Source: Simplicispira psychrophila DSM 11588 (GTDB lineage: Bacteria; Pseudomonadota; Gammaproteobacteria; Burkholderiales; Burkholderiaceae_C). From it: a stretch of 64,000 nucleotides of DNA. The position numbers and the translations under genes were made by a program. Location: NCBI RefSeq assembly GCF_000688255.1, contig NZ_JHYS01000007.1, forward strand, positions 1 through 64,000, given 5' to 3'. The notes below the pieces were generated by a model, which was not told the DNA's origin, ran no database searches, and saw only the letters and a program-made list of their open reading frames with translations. This document shows positions 48,946 to 58,990 of this stretch, in pieces. Positions within the stretch are counted from its first letter, which is position 1. The number at the start of each line of letters is the position of its first letter.

Positions 48946-51900
48946 ATGCCCCGCCACACCCCACCCCGTTTTCGCAAAACTTTGCTCGCCATGGCCGTTG
49001 GCGCAGCGCTGGCGCCATGGAGCGCTTGGGCAATAGATCTGGCAGAGGCCCCACCGGGCACAGTGGAGCCGTATGTGCGACCCAACGTCATCATCTCAAT
49101 CGACGATTCGGGCAGTATGGACTGGAAGGTTACAAGTGGCAGTGCCGGGTCAGCGTCTATTACCTCTCCCAACCCTGACGGCAGCTGGAGTACCAACGCC
49201 AAGCGCATCAATATTCTTAAGTACTCTCTCAAGCAGGTATTCAACGACCAGAACCTGCTGCCGGACAAAAAAATTCGTCTCTCTTGGCAAGCCATGTGGA
49301 ACAACGGCAACTCGCCCAATGCCAAAAGCGTGAACGAAACCAGCATGAAGCAGAACTCGATGCGTGTGCTAGACAACACCCACCGCACGAACTTTCTTAG
49401 CTTTGTTAATAACCTGAGCGCCAGCGGTGGCACGCCCTCACACCTGATGTTCAGCCAAGCTGACGCCTATATGCGTCAACCCCTAGGGACTAGCAGCGCT
49501 TGGGCAACTGACCCAGGAACCACCGGGGCACCCTATTTGGGCTGCAGGCGCACTTACCACATCTTCATGTCTGACGGACGCTGGAACGGCAGTGTTTCCG
49601 GTAGTACGCGCGACGACAATACGAAGGCTCAGACGCTGCCAGACGGAATGGTCTATGGCAGCACCAACGCCGCAACTAGGCCATACAACAACATCTATCA
49701 CGACACCTACAGCAACACCTTAGCCGACTGGGCCTTCTACAGCTGGGCCAAACCGCTACGTATCGATCTAACTGGTGCCATGCAGGCTGCTGCCGATTAC
49801 CGCAAAGCACCAGCGAATGAGAATTTCAGCCCCAATCCAGCCAAACCAGCCATCCTTGATCGGTATTGGAACCCGCGCTACAACCCCGCTACTTGGGCGC
49901 ACATGGTGACATACACCATTGGCTTCAGCACTGACGCTATCACATGGCCAGGATCCACCATCGTGGCTCCCACTCAGCAAGTTCCGTTCGGGTATGACAA
50001 GGGTTTTATCGATCTCGTGACCGGGGATAAAAAATGGCCGGATATGGGCACGGGTGAAAATGTCCGCGCCCTCGACCTCTGGCATGCAGCCATCAACGGA
50101 CGCGGGCGTTTTTACGCAGTCGATGAGGGCGCAGATCTGGAAAAAGCCTTCCGAGAAATCGTAGGCCAAATCAACACTGCCACCGACCCAGACCTGAGTG
50201 CCAGCGCAACCAGTGGATCGAACGTATCGCGCAGCGAAGTCGGAAAATACACCGCCGCCTATGAGCCCACCAAATCTTGGAAGGGTTTTTTAACGGCTGA
50301 TAAAGTAAAAACTGACGGAACCACCACACCAGACCTTGGGTGGGAAGGCAAGAACACCGCCGACAAGCTCGACGCCATCACCACCAGCAGCCGCTTGGTA
50401 TTGAGCTGGAGCGACAAGTGGGACAGCACCAAGAGCAAGGGTGGCGTGCCATTTAAGTGGGCAACGGACGACAGCAACCTCAGCACAGCGCAAAAACTCT
50501 GGCTGCAAACCAATGTAGGTGGCACCGTCGAGACTGCCGCCAAAGGCCAGCAGCGGCTTGATTTCATCCGTGGCGAGCGCGGCCTAGAAGGCTCTGAGGC
50601 CACTGGCTACCCCACCTCCAATCCATACCGTCAACGCTACAGCCGCCAGGGCGACATCATCAACTCCGACGTGTGGTATACGGGCGCGCCCGCTGGCGAA
50701 ACGCTGCTCAAAGGCTATTCGACTTTCGTGCGGAGCAACAGCTCACGCCCAGGAATACTCTACGTGGGCGGCAACGACGGTATGCTGCACGGCTTTGCGG
50801 CTGCCGATGGCCAAGAAAAAATCGCCTATGTCCCCCGTGGCGTGATCCCCAGCCTAACGCTGCTAACCGACCCGCAGTACAACAGCAAGCACAAATACTT
50901 TGTCGATGGCTCACCCATGACCGGCGACGTGGACATGAACGGCGGCATGCAAAACCCAGAAAGCTCTGACTATGGTGCTTATGTACCCGATTGGCGAACT
51001 CTTTTAGTGGGATCGCTGGGATTGGGCGGCAAAGGCTATTTTGTACTGGACGTGACCAACCCCACCGCCACCCCACTACCCAATGGAACGCCTGGCTTTA
51101 CTGAGGGCAATGCACCACAATTGGTAAAACTAGACCGCACCCGTGGCCCCATAGAGCCCGTGATCAACTGCGGTGCTATCGCTGCCGGAGCCGAGAAAAC
51201 CGCTTGCGAAAAGGCCGTGGACGAAGACAAAGACATTGGCTACATCACAGCCAAGCCCATGCGCGACGACAACGACCCTATGCGCAGCGCACAAATCACA
51301 CGCTTAAACAACAACCGCTGGGCAGCAGTGCTGGGCAATGGCTACAACAGCACCAACCAGCGCCCGGTGCTGCTGCTGCAATACCTCGACGGTGACAAAG
51401 CACTGGTACGCATTCCTACAGTAGGCACCGCAAATACGCCACCTACCCCTGGCACCGGGCTGGCTAAAGACAACGGCCTAGCATCGCCACGCTTGGTTGA
51501 CCTCAATGGCGACGGTCTGGCCGACGTGGTTTATGCTGGCGATAACTTGGGCAATTTGTGGAAGTTTGACCTTACCAGCCACAACCCTAGCAACTGGAAA
51601 GTCGCCTTTGGCGGCGACCCATTGTTCACCGCCAGTGGCCCGACAGCGCTGAATGGTTCCACGCGCCCCAAAATTCAGCCAATCACAACTCCACCTACCA
51701 CACGCGCCAACGACCGCACCAAGATAATAGGCAGTGGATCCAGTGCCAAAACCGAGCGCGTGGGCGGCATGATGGTGGCTTTTGGTACGGGCCGCAATGT
51801 AAGCAAGGATGACCCCTCCAGCGTAGACGTACAAACCGTCTACTCCGTGCTGGACAACACGCGCTATCGGCCAATCAGCACTACCTTAGGCAAGCGCCTA

Positions 51901-52545
51901 GAGGTACACCCCGGCAGCGGCACCTGCCCCAATGGCGACGACTGCGTACCCACACCTGCCGCCTTGGGCGCGGGTGTGGTCACGGCCAAATTGGCCAAGC
52001 AAGAGTTCATTGAAGTCGATGGTGGTGACTTTGGTGCCATCAAACCGGTGGACGAATTGAAAGCCGCAACCTGGGCCAACTACAACGGTTGGTACCTCGA
52101 CCAGCCCTCTGTCGGCGAGCGCCTGCTCAAGCCTTTCGAGTTCTACGATGCCAGCAACCTGCTAACGGTGTGGTCTCAAGTGCCCGCCAAAGGCTCGGAC
52201 GTTGACCCCAACGTAGAGAGCTGCGACTCCTCCTCGGTGGACGCCGAGCGCCAGTACCGAACCTTTGTCAACATCATGGACGGCAAGGCCCCTACGGTGC
52301 AGATTGTCGATAAAAATGGCGATGGCAAATTCAACATGGCCACTGGCGACGGCGTTGCATTCAGCGGAAGTGGAAACATAGGGGGATACCTCAGCATTTC
52401 CCGCAAAAAAGTCACCAAGGGCCCGCACAGCATCATCAGCACCGGCAAGTACGAAAACATCGATATTGATGCGAAGAACAACAAGGAAAAACTTGCCACC
52501 ATGCCTGAAGAGTCTTTGCGTCCCAGCTGGCGCCAGATCCAATGA
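48946..52545 (+). CDS. pilY1: Type IV pilus tip adhesin / biogenesis factor PilY1
   Basis: A 1199-residue exported protein with a signal peptide (1-29, cut after AWA). The N-terminal von Willebrand-A-like part starts with a MIDAS motif, DDSGS at residues 53-57. The C-terminal PilY1 beta-propeller is introduced by [20 protein letters not shown] and holds an EF-hand-like Ca site, [10 protein letters not shown] (about 851-860). A second such loop, DKNGDGKFN, lies near 1122. PilY1 links Ca binding, surface sensing and pilus extension. It lies between pilX and the pilin gene, with its stop overlapping an alternative start of the next gene. Confidence 0.93.
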   Translation: MPRHTPPRFRKTLLAMAVGAALAPWSAWAIDLAEAPPGTVEPYVRPNVIISIDDSGSMDWKVTSGSAGSASITSPNPDGSWSTNAKRINILKYSLKQVFNDQNLLPDKKIRLSWQAMWNNGNSPNAKSVNETSMKQNSMRVLDNTHRTNFLSFVNNLSASGGTPSHLMFSQADAYMRQPLGTSSAWATDPGTTGAPYLGCRRTYHIFMSDGRWNGSVSGSTRDDNTKAQTLPDGMVYGSTNAATRPYNNIYHDTYSNTLADWAFYSWAKPLRIDLTGAMQAAADYRKAPANENFSPNPAKPAILDRYWNPRYNPATWAHMVTYTIGFSTDAITWPGSTIVAPTQQVPFGYDKGFIDLVTGDKKWPDMGTGENVRALDLWHAAINGRGRFYAVDEGADLEKAFREIVGQINTATDPDLSASATSGSNVSRSEVGKYTAAYEPTKSWKGFLTADKVKTDGTTTPDLGWEGKNTADKLDAITTSSRLVLSWSDKWDSTKSKGGVPFKWATDDSNLSTAQKLWLQTNVGGTVETAAKGQQRLDFIRGERGLEGSEATGYPTSNPYRQRYSRQGDIINSDVWYTGAPAGETLLKGYSTFVRSNSSRPGILYVGGNDGMLHGFAAADGQEKIAYVPRGVIPSLTLLTDPQYNSKHKYFVDGSPMTGDVDMNGGMQNPESSDYGAYVPDWRTLLVGSLGLGGKGYFVLDVTNPTATPLPNGTPGFTEGNAPQLVKLDRTRGPIEPVINCGAIAAGAEKTACEKAVDEDKDIGYITAKPMRDDNDPMRSAQITRLNNNRWAAVLGNGYNSTNQRPVLLLQYLDGDKALVRIPTVGTANTPPTPGTGLAKDNGLASPRLVDLNGDGLADVVYAGDNLGNLWKFDLTSHNPSNWKVAFGGDPLFTASGPTALNGSTRPKIQPITTPPTTRANDRTKIIGSGSSAKTERVGGMMVAFGTGRNVSKDDPSSVDVQTVYSVLDNTRYRPISTTLGKRLEVHPGSGTCPNGDDCVPTPAALGAGVVTAKLAKQEFIEVDGGDFGAIKPVDELKAATWANYNGWYLDQPSVGERLLKPFEFYDASNLLTVWSQVPAKGSDVDPNVESCDSSSVDAERQYRTFVNIMDGKAPTVQIVDKNGDGKFNMATGDGVAFSGSGNIGGYLSISRKKVTKGPHSIISTGKYENIDIDAKNNKEKLATMPEESLRPSWRQIQ

Positions 52546-52556
52546 CAGGAGGCTCT

Positions 52557-53003
<447 letters not shown>

Positions 53004-53048
53004 GTGGCCAGAAAAAGCCAGTAGCCACTGCGCTACCATCCGGGCGCA

Positions 53049-54170
53049 ATGACCACACCTGCGCTCACTTTCATGCACCAAGCGCTTGGGCTCGCCGCCC
53101 AAGCGCTTTTTCTTTCCAGCCCCAATCCACGTGTCGGCTGCGTACTGGTCGCTGCCGATGGCCGGGTGATTGGCCAAGGCTTTACCCAGCAAGCCGGTGG
53201 CGCGCACGCCGAGGTGATGGCGCTGCGCGATGCTGCCGCCGCCGGCGAATCCACGCGCGGGGCCACGGCCTATGTCACGCTGGAGCCGTGTTCGCACCAA
53301 GGGCGCACGGGGCCGTGTTGCGATGCGTTGGTGGCCGCGGGCGTGGCGCGGGTGGTGGCGTCGCTCGAAGACCCCAATCCGCTGGTCGGCGGGCGCGGTT
53401 TTGCGCGACTGCGGGCAGCAGGCGTGGAGGTGGAAGTCGGGCCGGGCGCAGCCGAGTCGCGCGCTTTGAATATTGGTTTTTTCAGCCGCATGGTCCGCGG
53501 CACACCGTGGGTACGGCTGAAGGTGGCCGCATCGCTGGACGGCACCACTGCACTGCACAACGGTGCCAGCCAGTGGATCACCTCACCCGCAGCGCGCGCC
53601 GATGGCCACGCTTGGCGCGCGCGGGCCTGCGCTGTGCTGACCGGCATTGGCACCGTGTTGCACGACAACCCGCGCCTGAACGTGCGCGAGGTCAGCACGC
53701 CGCGCCAGCCACAAGTGGTGGTGCTGGACAGCCGTTTGCAGACGCCGCCTGATGCTCATCTATTAGTAGCTGTTCGCGCTTGCTCTATATACGCTGCAGG
53801 CAGTTTGGATGCTGATTTTGACGCGAGGCAAGCGGCTTTGCAGGCGTGCGGCGCTGCGGTAGTGCAGTTACCGGGTGCCGAGGGCCGGGTGGATTTGGCT
53901 GCCGTGCTGCGCGACTTGGGCCAGCGCGGTATCAACGAGCTGCATATCGAAGCCGGGCAGCAGTTAAATGGCGCCCTGCTGCGCGCCGGGCTGGTGGACG
54001 AGCTGCTGCTGTATCTGGCGCCCAAGCTGCTGGGCGCGGGGCTGGGCATGGCGAATATTGGCCCGTTGCCGTCGCTGGCCGAGGCGCTGGCGCTGGAGTT
54101 CACCGACGTGCAGCGCGTCGGGCCGGACTTACGCGTACTGGCGCGGCCACCGGGCAGAGGCGATTTTTAA
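53049..54170 (+). CDS. ribD: Riboflavin biosynthesis deaminase/reductase RibD
   Basis: A 373-residue bifunctional enzyme for the second and third steps of riboflavin synthesis. The N-terminal deaminase has the zinc motifs GGAHAEVMALRDA and TLEPCSHQGRTGPC; the C-terminal reductase has RLKVAASLDGTTALHNGASQ, SRQP-like RQPQVVVLDSRLQ and EAGQQLNGALLRAGLVDELL. A repeat copy at 53759-53821 is read in frame near residues 237-258 (LLVAVRACSIYAAGSLDADF). It precedes ribE by 16 nt and may be co-transcribed. Confidence 0.95.
   Translation: MTTPALTFMHQALGLAAQALFLSSPNPRVGCVLVAADGRVIGQGFTQQAGGAHAEVMALRDAAAAGESTRGATAYVTLEPCSHQGRTGPCCDALVAAGVARVVASLEDPNPLVGGRGFARLRAAGVEVEVGPGAAESRALNIGFFSRMVRGTPWVRLKVAASLDGTTALHNGASQWITSPAARADGHAWRARACAVLTGIGTVLHDNPRLNVREVSTPRQPQVVVLDSRLQTPPDAHLLVAVRACSIYAAGSLDADFDARQAALQACGAAVVQLPGAEGRVDLAAVLRDLGQRGINELHIEAGQQLNGALLRAGLVDELLLYLAPKLLGAGLGMANIGPLPSLAEALALEFTDVQRVGPDLRVLARPPGRGDF
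53759..53821 (+). repeat. Interspersed repeat, diverged copy inside ribD
   Basis: TATTAGTAGCTGTTCGCGCT, then TGCAGGCAGTTTGGATGCTG, follows the family order (TAGCT, CGCTT, AGGC, T run). It is read in frame in a surface region between two strands of the reductase domain. Confidence 0.5.
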
Positions 54171-54186
54171 GCCACAATCGTCCCCC

Positions 54187-54822
54187 ATGTTTACAGGAAT
54201 CATCACCGGCATGGGGCGCATCGCCGCCGTGCACTCTTTGGGCGACGCGCCCGGCCATGGCAAGCGCCTGACCATTCAAGCGCCGCCTGCGTATTTGGAC
54301 GATGTCAGCTTGGGCGACAGCATTGCGCTCAACGGCGCCTGCATGACCGTGACCACGCTGTCACCGGCGCAGCAGCAGTTCACCATCGACATCTCTGCCG
54401 AGTCGCTGTCCAAAACAGCGGGTCTGGACGCCATCGGCCCGATCAATTTAGAAAAAGCCCTGCGCGCCAACGACCGCTTGGGCGGTCATTTGGTGTCGGG
54501 GCATGTCGATGGGCTGGGCAGCGTCACGCACTTTGCGCAGGTCGGCGAGAGCTGGGAGCTGCGCGTGCTGGCCCCGCCCGAGCTGGCGCGGTTTTTGGCC
54601 TACAAGGGCTCCATCGTCGTCAATGGCGTCAGCCTGACAGTGAACCGCATTGCCGACCTGCCAGACGGCTCAGGCTGCGAGATGAGCATCAACCTGATTC
54701 CGCACACCGTGCAAAACACCGCACTAGGGCATTTGCGCGCGGGTTCTAGCGTCAATTTAGAGGTGGACTTGATCGCGCGTTATTGCGAGCGGATGCTGAA
54801 TTTTCCTGCTGCGGCGCGGTAA
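54187..54822 (+). CDS. ribE: Riboflavin synthase alpha subunit
   Basis: A 211-residue enzyme that makes riboflavin from two molecules of dimethylribityllumazine. The start MFTGIITGMGRIAAV and the internal duplication are typical: DSIALNGACMTVTTL in the first barrel and GSIVVNGVSLTVNRI in the second, with GGHLVSGHVDGLG in between. It lies 16 nt after ribD. Confidence 0.95.
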   Translation: MFTGIITGMGRIAAVHSLGDAPGHGKRLTIQAPPAYLDDVSLGDSIALNGACMTVTTLSPAQQQFTIDISAESLSKTAGLDAIGPINLEKALRANDRLGGHLVSGHVDGLGSVTHFAQVGESWELRVLAPPELARFLAYKGSIVVNGVSLTVNRIADLPDGSGCEMSINLIPHTVQNTALGHLRAGSSVNLEVDLIARYCERMLNFPAAAR

Positions 54823-54871
54823 CTGTGGCGGTCACATTTTTTCAGCCATTTGAGATGCAGGAAAAATATTA

Positions 54872-54950
54872 CGCGACATTGAATATGTCGCGATAATTCT
54901 TTACCGACATTTTTCTTTGCTTAATATCGCGATAACAGCAATGCGCGACA
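54872..54950. promoter_or_regulatory. Cluster of CGCGACAT-type palindromes before the Fic-like gene
   Basis: CGCGACAT-TGAAT-ATGTCGCG (54872-54892) is a perfect 8-5-8 inverted repeat. Further half sites are CCGACAT (54904-54910) and CGCGACA (54944-54950), and TATCGCGATA (54925-54934) is another palindrome. The AT-rich spacers suit a promoter. The neighbouring gene encodes a wHTH domain, so autoregulation is inferred. Confidence 0.65.
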
Positions 54951-54958
54951 GAAAATCC

Positions 54959-56353
54959 ATGACCAAGCCCCTACCAACACACCCTTATGAAGCGGTGATT
55001 GACGCACTTGCCCGCCTTCCCAGCGCAGCCAGCATCGAGCAGATTGAAGAAAGTCTTGCTGAGCCCCCCCATCGGCGTACTTTGCAGCGCTGGCTCAATG
55101 ACCTGATGGCGCAAGAGCGCGTGCTGCGCGAAGGCCAAGGGCGTGCCACCAAGTATCGACACAGGAAGATAGTGAGCGCATCGGCAGACATCGGCGCAAA
55201 AGCCATCGCCACGGCTTACGCTGAAACCTTGATTCCTTTGTCACCCGAAGCCAAGCAAGTGGAATCTCTGGTTCGCCAGCCCTTGATGCTGCGTACACCG
55301 GTCGGCTACGACCGCGCTTTTTTGGACAAGTACCGACCTAACGCAAGCTATTACCTATCCCAAAACATTCGCGATGAACTGCTGTCGCAGGGCCAGGCGG
55401 TCAGCACCAACGAGCCGGCAGGCACTTACGCGCGGCAACTGGCCAACCGCTTGCTGATTGATCTGTCCTGGAACTCAAGCCGTCTTGAAGGCAATACCTA
55501 TTCGCTGCTGGAGACCGAAAGGCTAATTTCCGCTGGCGAGGCAGCCACCGGTAAAAACGCGTTTGAAGCGCAGATGATTCTGAATCACAAGGGGGCGATT
55601 GAGTTTTTGATCGATGCAGCCGATGAGATTGGCTTCAATCGCTACACCCTGCTGAATCTGCACGCGCTGCTGTCAGACAACTTGCTCGACGACCCCACCG
55701 CCAGTGGCCGCTTGCGCAATATCTCGGTCGGCATCGGGCAGAACACCTTCCTGCCGCTGGAGGGGCCGCAGCGGATCGAGGAGTGTTTTGAGCAGGTGCT
55801 CGACACCGCCGCCGCCATACACGACCCGTTTGAGCAGGCCTTTTTTGCAATGGTGCACTTGCCCTATTTGCAGCCCTTCGAGGATGTCAACAAGCGTGTC
55901 TCGCGCCTAGCGGCCAACATTGCGCTGATCAAGCACAACTTGTGTCCGCTGTCCTTCGTGGATGTTTCACAGTCAACTTACATCAGCGCCATGCTGGGTG
56001 TCTACGAACTCAATCGGGTTGAATTGCTGCGCGATGTATTTGTCTGGGCATACAAACGCTCCTGCACCCGCTATTCCGCAGTGCGCCAGTCGCTAGGCGA
56101 CCCCGACCCATTTCGTCTACAGCACCGCCAGCACATTGCCCAAGCTGTTGCCGATGTAGTGTGCGGAAAAATGAGCAAGCCACAAGCCGTCAGCTACATC
56201 CAGCGCTTTGCGCACGAGCAGATCGAAGCATCTGACCAAGGGCGCTTCATTGAAGTGGTCGAGACGCAGTTACTCAGTCTGCACGAAGGCAACATTGCCC
56301 GCTATCGCCTGCGCCCCAGTGAGTTTCATGCTTGGCGTGGCGTCTGGAAGTGA
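54959..56353 (+). CDS. Winged-helix/Fic-domain protein with altered Fic motif
   Basis: A 464-residue protein. Residues of about 1-70 form a winged-helix-like DNA-binding domain (EQIEESLAEPPHRRTLQRWL, NDLMAQERVLREGQGRATKY). A Fic fold follows with an inhibitory helix motif SSRLEG (173-178). The active-site loop reads QPFEDVNKRVSR (305-316) where typical Fic proteins have HPFxDGNGRxxR: the catalytic His is Gln, and the second Gly is Lys as in the kinase-like Doc. AMPylation is therefore doubtful, and a sensor or regulator role more likely. The start at 54959 leaves the palindrome cluster untranslated; ATG at 54941 is possible. It has no partner antitoxin gene beside it. Confidence 0.8.
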   Translation: MTKPLPTHPYEAVIDALARLPSAASIEQIEESLAEPPHRRTLQRWLNDLMAQERVLREGQGRATKYRHRKIVSASADIGAKAIATAYAETLIPLSPEAKQVESLVRQPLMLRTPVGYDRAFLDKYRPNASYYLSQNIRDELLSQGQAVSTNEPAGTYARQLANRLLIDLSWNSSRLEGNTYSLLETERLISAGEAATGKNAFEAQMILNHKGAIEFLIDAADEIGFNRYTLLNLHALLSDNLLDDPTASGRLRNISVGIGQNTFLPLEGPQRIEECFEQVLDTAAAIHDPFEQAFFAMVHLPYLQPFEDVNKRVSRLAANIALIKHNLCPLSFVDVSQSTYISAMLGVYELNRVELLRDVFVWAYKRSCTRYSAVRQSLGDPDPFRLQHRQHIAQAVADVVCGKMSKPQAVSYIQRFAHEQIEASDQGRFIEVVETQLLSLHEGNIARYRLRPSEFHAWRGVWK

Positions 56354-56370
56354 CTGTTTGCACAATTCAG

Positions 56371-57465
56371 TCAGACACACACCAAGCGACTGCGGCCCTC
56401 TGCGGTGTTCGCATTCGCCTGCATCTGGCCGATAGCCGCCGCACTGTCAAAACCAGCGCTGCGAAAAGCCTCCAAAACCGCATCCGCGGTATCCGGGCTG
56501 CAACTGACCAGCAGGCCACCGCTGGTTTGCGGGTCGGTCAACAGGGCGCGCTGCCATTCGGGCGCGGCCTCCGGCCACTGCACTTCGCTGCCGTACGCCG
56601 CCCAGTTGCGCGCCGAGGCGCCAGTCGCCATGCCCTGGCGGGCAAATTCCACTGCGCTGGCGATCAACGGCACTTGTGCCAGGTTGATGTACGCCGACAA
56701 CTGCGAGCCTCGGCACATTTCCAGCAAATGGCCGGCCAGGCCAAAGCCGGTGACATCGGTCATGGCGCGCACGCCGTCCAATTGCGCCAGCGCGATGCCG
56801 ACGCGGTTGAGCTGCGTCGTGTGGCGCAGCATTTCTGCATAGCCTGCGGCACCCAGCACCCCTTGTTTCAGCGCCGCCGACAGCACGCCCACGCCCAGCG
56901 GCTTGCCCAGCACCAGCACGTCACCGGCTTGGGCATCGGCGTTGCGGCGCACCCGATCGGGGTGCACTAGGCCCAGGCCGACCAGGCCGTAAATCGGCTC
57001 GACCACATCAATGCTGTGGCCACCGGCAATCGGAATGCCCGCCTCGCGGCACACGGCGGCGCCGCCTTCGAGGACGCGGCCAATCACCTCAGGCGACAGC
57101 TTGGCAATGGGCATACCGACCAGCGCCAGCGCCAAAATCGGTGTGCCGCCCATGGCATAGATGTCGGACAGCGCGTTGGTGGCGGCAATGCGGCCAAAGT
57201 CATACGCGTCATCGACGATGGGGGTGAAAAAATCAGTGGTGGCCACCAGCGCTTGGCTGTCATTCAAGCGATAAACGGCGGCATCGTCAGCGGTCTCGGT
57301 GCCGACCAACAACTCGGGTGGCACGATGCCTTGGGGCGCGCGTGCCAAAATCTCGCGCAGCAGGCCGGGCGCAATTTTGCAACCGCACCCGCCGCCATGG
57401 GCGAACTGGGTGAGGCGAATGGTCTCTGAAGCAACGGGGGTGGTAGCAGGAACAGTAGCGGTCAT
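56371..57465 (-). CDS. selD: Selenide, water dikinase
   Basis: A 364-residue enzyme that makes selenophosphate from selenide and ATP. The active site is GGGCGCK with Cys27 and Lys30 (Cys form, not selenocysteine). The Asp and Gly-rich sites VATTDFFTPIVDDAYDFGRI and TDPQTSGGLLVSC are intact. The start at 57465 is chosen so that the family N-terminus IRLTQFAHGGGCGC comes close to it. It is divergent to mnmH, the enzyme that uses its product on tRNA, with 93 bp between them. Confidence 0.95.
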   Translation of the reverse strand: MTATVPATTPVASETIRLTQFAHGGGCGCKIAPGLLREILARAPQGIVPPELLVGTETADDAAVYRLNDSQALVATTDFFTPIVDDAYDFGRIAATNALSDIYAMGGTPILALALVGMPIAKLSPEVIGRVLEGGAAVCREAGIPIAGGHSIDVVEPIYGLVGLGLVHPDRVRRNADAQAGDVLVLGKPLGVGVLSAALKQGVLGAAGYAEMLRHTTQLNRVGIALAQLDGVRAMTDVTGFGLAGHLLEMCRGSQLSAYINLAQVPLIASAVEFARQGMATGASARNWAAYGSEVQWPEAAPEWQRALLTDPQTSGGLLVSCSPDTADAVLEAFRSAGFDSAAAIGQMQANANTAEGRSRLVCV

Positions 57466-57558
57466 AGTGGCGGCGATTGTGCCAGCCACCCACGCTGTGC
57501 CCCGTTCGCTATCCCATTGGCCCTTCCTCGCCCCTTCCCACCCACTGGAACTCTTCCC

Positions 57559-58626
57559 ATGAGCCACCGCAGCCCCGTGCGCGTCCCCGATCGCCACGCT
57601 TTTGACGCCGTCATCGACGCGCGTTCACCGGCCGAATTTGCGCTCGACCACATTCCCGGCGCCATCAACTGCCCGGTGCTCGACGATGAGGAGCGCCGCA
57701 TTGTCGGCACGCTCTACAAGCAGCAGGGTGCGTTTGAAGCGCGGCGCATCGGCGGCGCTTTTGTGGCCGCCAACTTGGCGCGCCATTTGCAAGGGCCGCT
57801 GGCCGATCGCCCGGCGCGCTGGAAGCCGCTGATCTATTGCTGGCGCGGCGGGATGCGCAGCGGCTCGATGGTGACCTGGTTGCGCATGGTGGGCTGGGAC
57901 GCGCAGCAACTGGCGGGCGGCTACAAAAGCTGGCGCCGCCATGTGATTGATCTGATTGAGGCCCTGGCGCCGCAACTGCCGCTGCGCGTGCTGTGCGGCC
58001 CCACCGGCAGCGCTAAAACGCGCATTCTGCAAGCGCTGGCCGAGCGCGGTGAGCAGGTACTGGATTTAGAAGCCTGCGCGCGCCACCGCGGCTCGGTACT
58101 GGGTGGCTGGCCGGGCGTGCCGCAGCCGTCGCAAACGGCGTTTGAGACGCTGCTCGGGCAGCAGCTGGAGCCCCTGGATCTGCAGCGACCAATCTATGTC
58201 GAAGCGGAAAGCAGCAAGATTGGCCGCATCTCGGTACCGCCGCCGCTGATCCAACACCTGCGCGCCAGCCCGTGCATTGAAATCCAGGCCAGCCCGGCCG
58301 TGCGGCTGGAGTTTTTGCTGCGTGACTACGCCAATCTGGGCGATGACCCCGCGTTGTTGGCACAGCAGTTAGGCAGTCTGCGCGAACTGCATGGCCATCA
58401 GGTCATCGATCGCTGGCAGCACTGGGCACTCGCACGCGACTTGGCACCGTTGTTTGCCGAGCTGATGGCGCTGCATTACGACCCGCTGTATGCGCGCTCG
58501 CAAAGCAAAAACCTGTTTCAGTGGGCGCAACGACAGTCGGTGTGCGCACAGGATCTGTCGTCGGCTGGCATCAGCGCTGTGGCTGAGCAGATTATGGAAA
58601 ATAAAATGATAGCTGTAGCTGCTTGA
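57559..58626 (+). CDS. mnmH: tRNA 2-selenouridine synthase
   Basis: A 355-residue enzyme (YbbB/SelU) that replaces sulfur by selenium in 2-thiouridine at the wobble position of Lys, Glu and Gln tRNAs. An N-terminal rhodanese domain has the catalytic Cys94 in YCWRGGMRSGSM, and a P-loop GPTGSAKTRIL follows near 147. The last residues (MENKMIAVAA) and the stop are supplied by a repeat copy (58598-58656), so the native C-terminus seems to have been replaced. Confidence 0.93.
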   Translation: MSHRSPVRVPDRHAFDAVIDARSPAEFALDHIPGAINCPVLDDEERRIVGTLYKQQGAFEARRIGGAFVAANLARHLQGPLADRPARWKPLIYCWRGGMRSGSMVTWLRMVGWDAQQLAGGYKSWRRHVIDLIEALAPQLPLRVLCGPTGSAKTRILQALAERGEQVLDLEACARHRGSVLGGWPGVPQPSQTAFETLLGQQLEPLDLQRPIYVEAESSKIGRISVPPPLIQHLRASPCIEIQASPAVRLEFLLRDYANLGDDPALLAQQLGSLRELHGHQVIDRWQHWALARDLAPLFAELMALHYDPLYARSQSKNLFQWAQRQSVCAQDLSSAGISAVAEQIMENKMIAVAA

Positions 58627-58698
58627 TAACAAACAGTTTCAGGCTGTTTTATAGCTGAAACCCTTGTACAGCAAGCGCTGTAAGCTATTGTTTTATTG
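58598..58698. repeat. Two convergent copies of the interspersed repeat
   Basis: The plus-strand copy (58598-58656) reads AATGATAGCTGTAGCTGCTT and later GGCTGTTTTATAG. The minus-strand copy (58643-58698) reads AACAATAGCTTACAGCGCTT and GGTTTCAGCTATAAAAC. They overlap at their T-rich ends between mnmH and the DUF2249 gene. Confidence 0.65.
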
Positions 58699-58947
58699 GC
58701 GGATGAAATCAATCACGATCGCGCCGGGCTCGCGCTGGAGGTATTGGATTTGTACGGAGTCGCCGTAACGCGCCGCCAATTGCTGTAGCAGCGGCAGCGG
58801 ATCATGGTCGTTGACAAAGCGCATGGTCTCGCCGGTGTTGAGCGCATCCAGCGCGCCAAAGATGGCGGCATGGCGAAAACGTTTGGCCACGCCCCGGGCG
58901 TCAAACGGGTAGATGGCATCGGGCGAGGTGTGGACGTGGGCAGTCAT
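58693..58947 (-). CDS. DUF2249-family protein
   Basis: An 84-residue cytoplasmic protein of the DUF2249 family (COG4309), related in fold to TusA-like SirA proteins: FDARGVAKRFRHAAIFGALD, LNTGETMRFVNDHDPLPLLQ and YLQREPGAIVIDFIRQ. The family is often found with nitric oxide and denitrification genes. The start at 58947 is chosen because the usual family start lies just after it. An NsrR-like palindrome 20 bp upstream supports a link to nitrosative stress. The biochemical role is unknown. Confidence 0.75.
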   Translation of the reverse strand: MTAHVHTSPDAIYPFDARGVAKRFRHAAIFGALDALNTGETMRFVNDHDPLPLLQQLAARYGDSVQIQYLQREPGAIVIDFIRQ

Positions 58948-58967
58948 GGTCAATTCCGTAAAATTAA

Positions 58968-58990
58968 AAGATTCAAACAAAATGAATCTT
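58968..58990. promoter_or_regulatory. NsrR-like palindrome before the DUF2249 gene
   Basis: AAGATTCA-N7-TGAATCTT is a perfect 8-7-8 inverted repeat with the size and layout of NsrR boxes (AAGATGCA-N7-TGCATCTT), differing in one base per half. It lies in AT-rich sequence suited to a promoter. Binding is inferred. Confidence 0.55.

Noticed and set aside
53004-53048. FMN riboswitch before ribD
   Set aside because: Only 45 nt lie between the pilin stop and the ribD start, too short for an RFN element, and the conserved RFN sequences are absent.
54959-56353. Fic/Doc toxin-antitoxin pair
   Set aside because: No small antitoxin gene lies next to it, the inhibitory motif is within the protein itself, and the catalytic His is missing.
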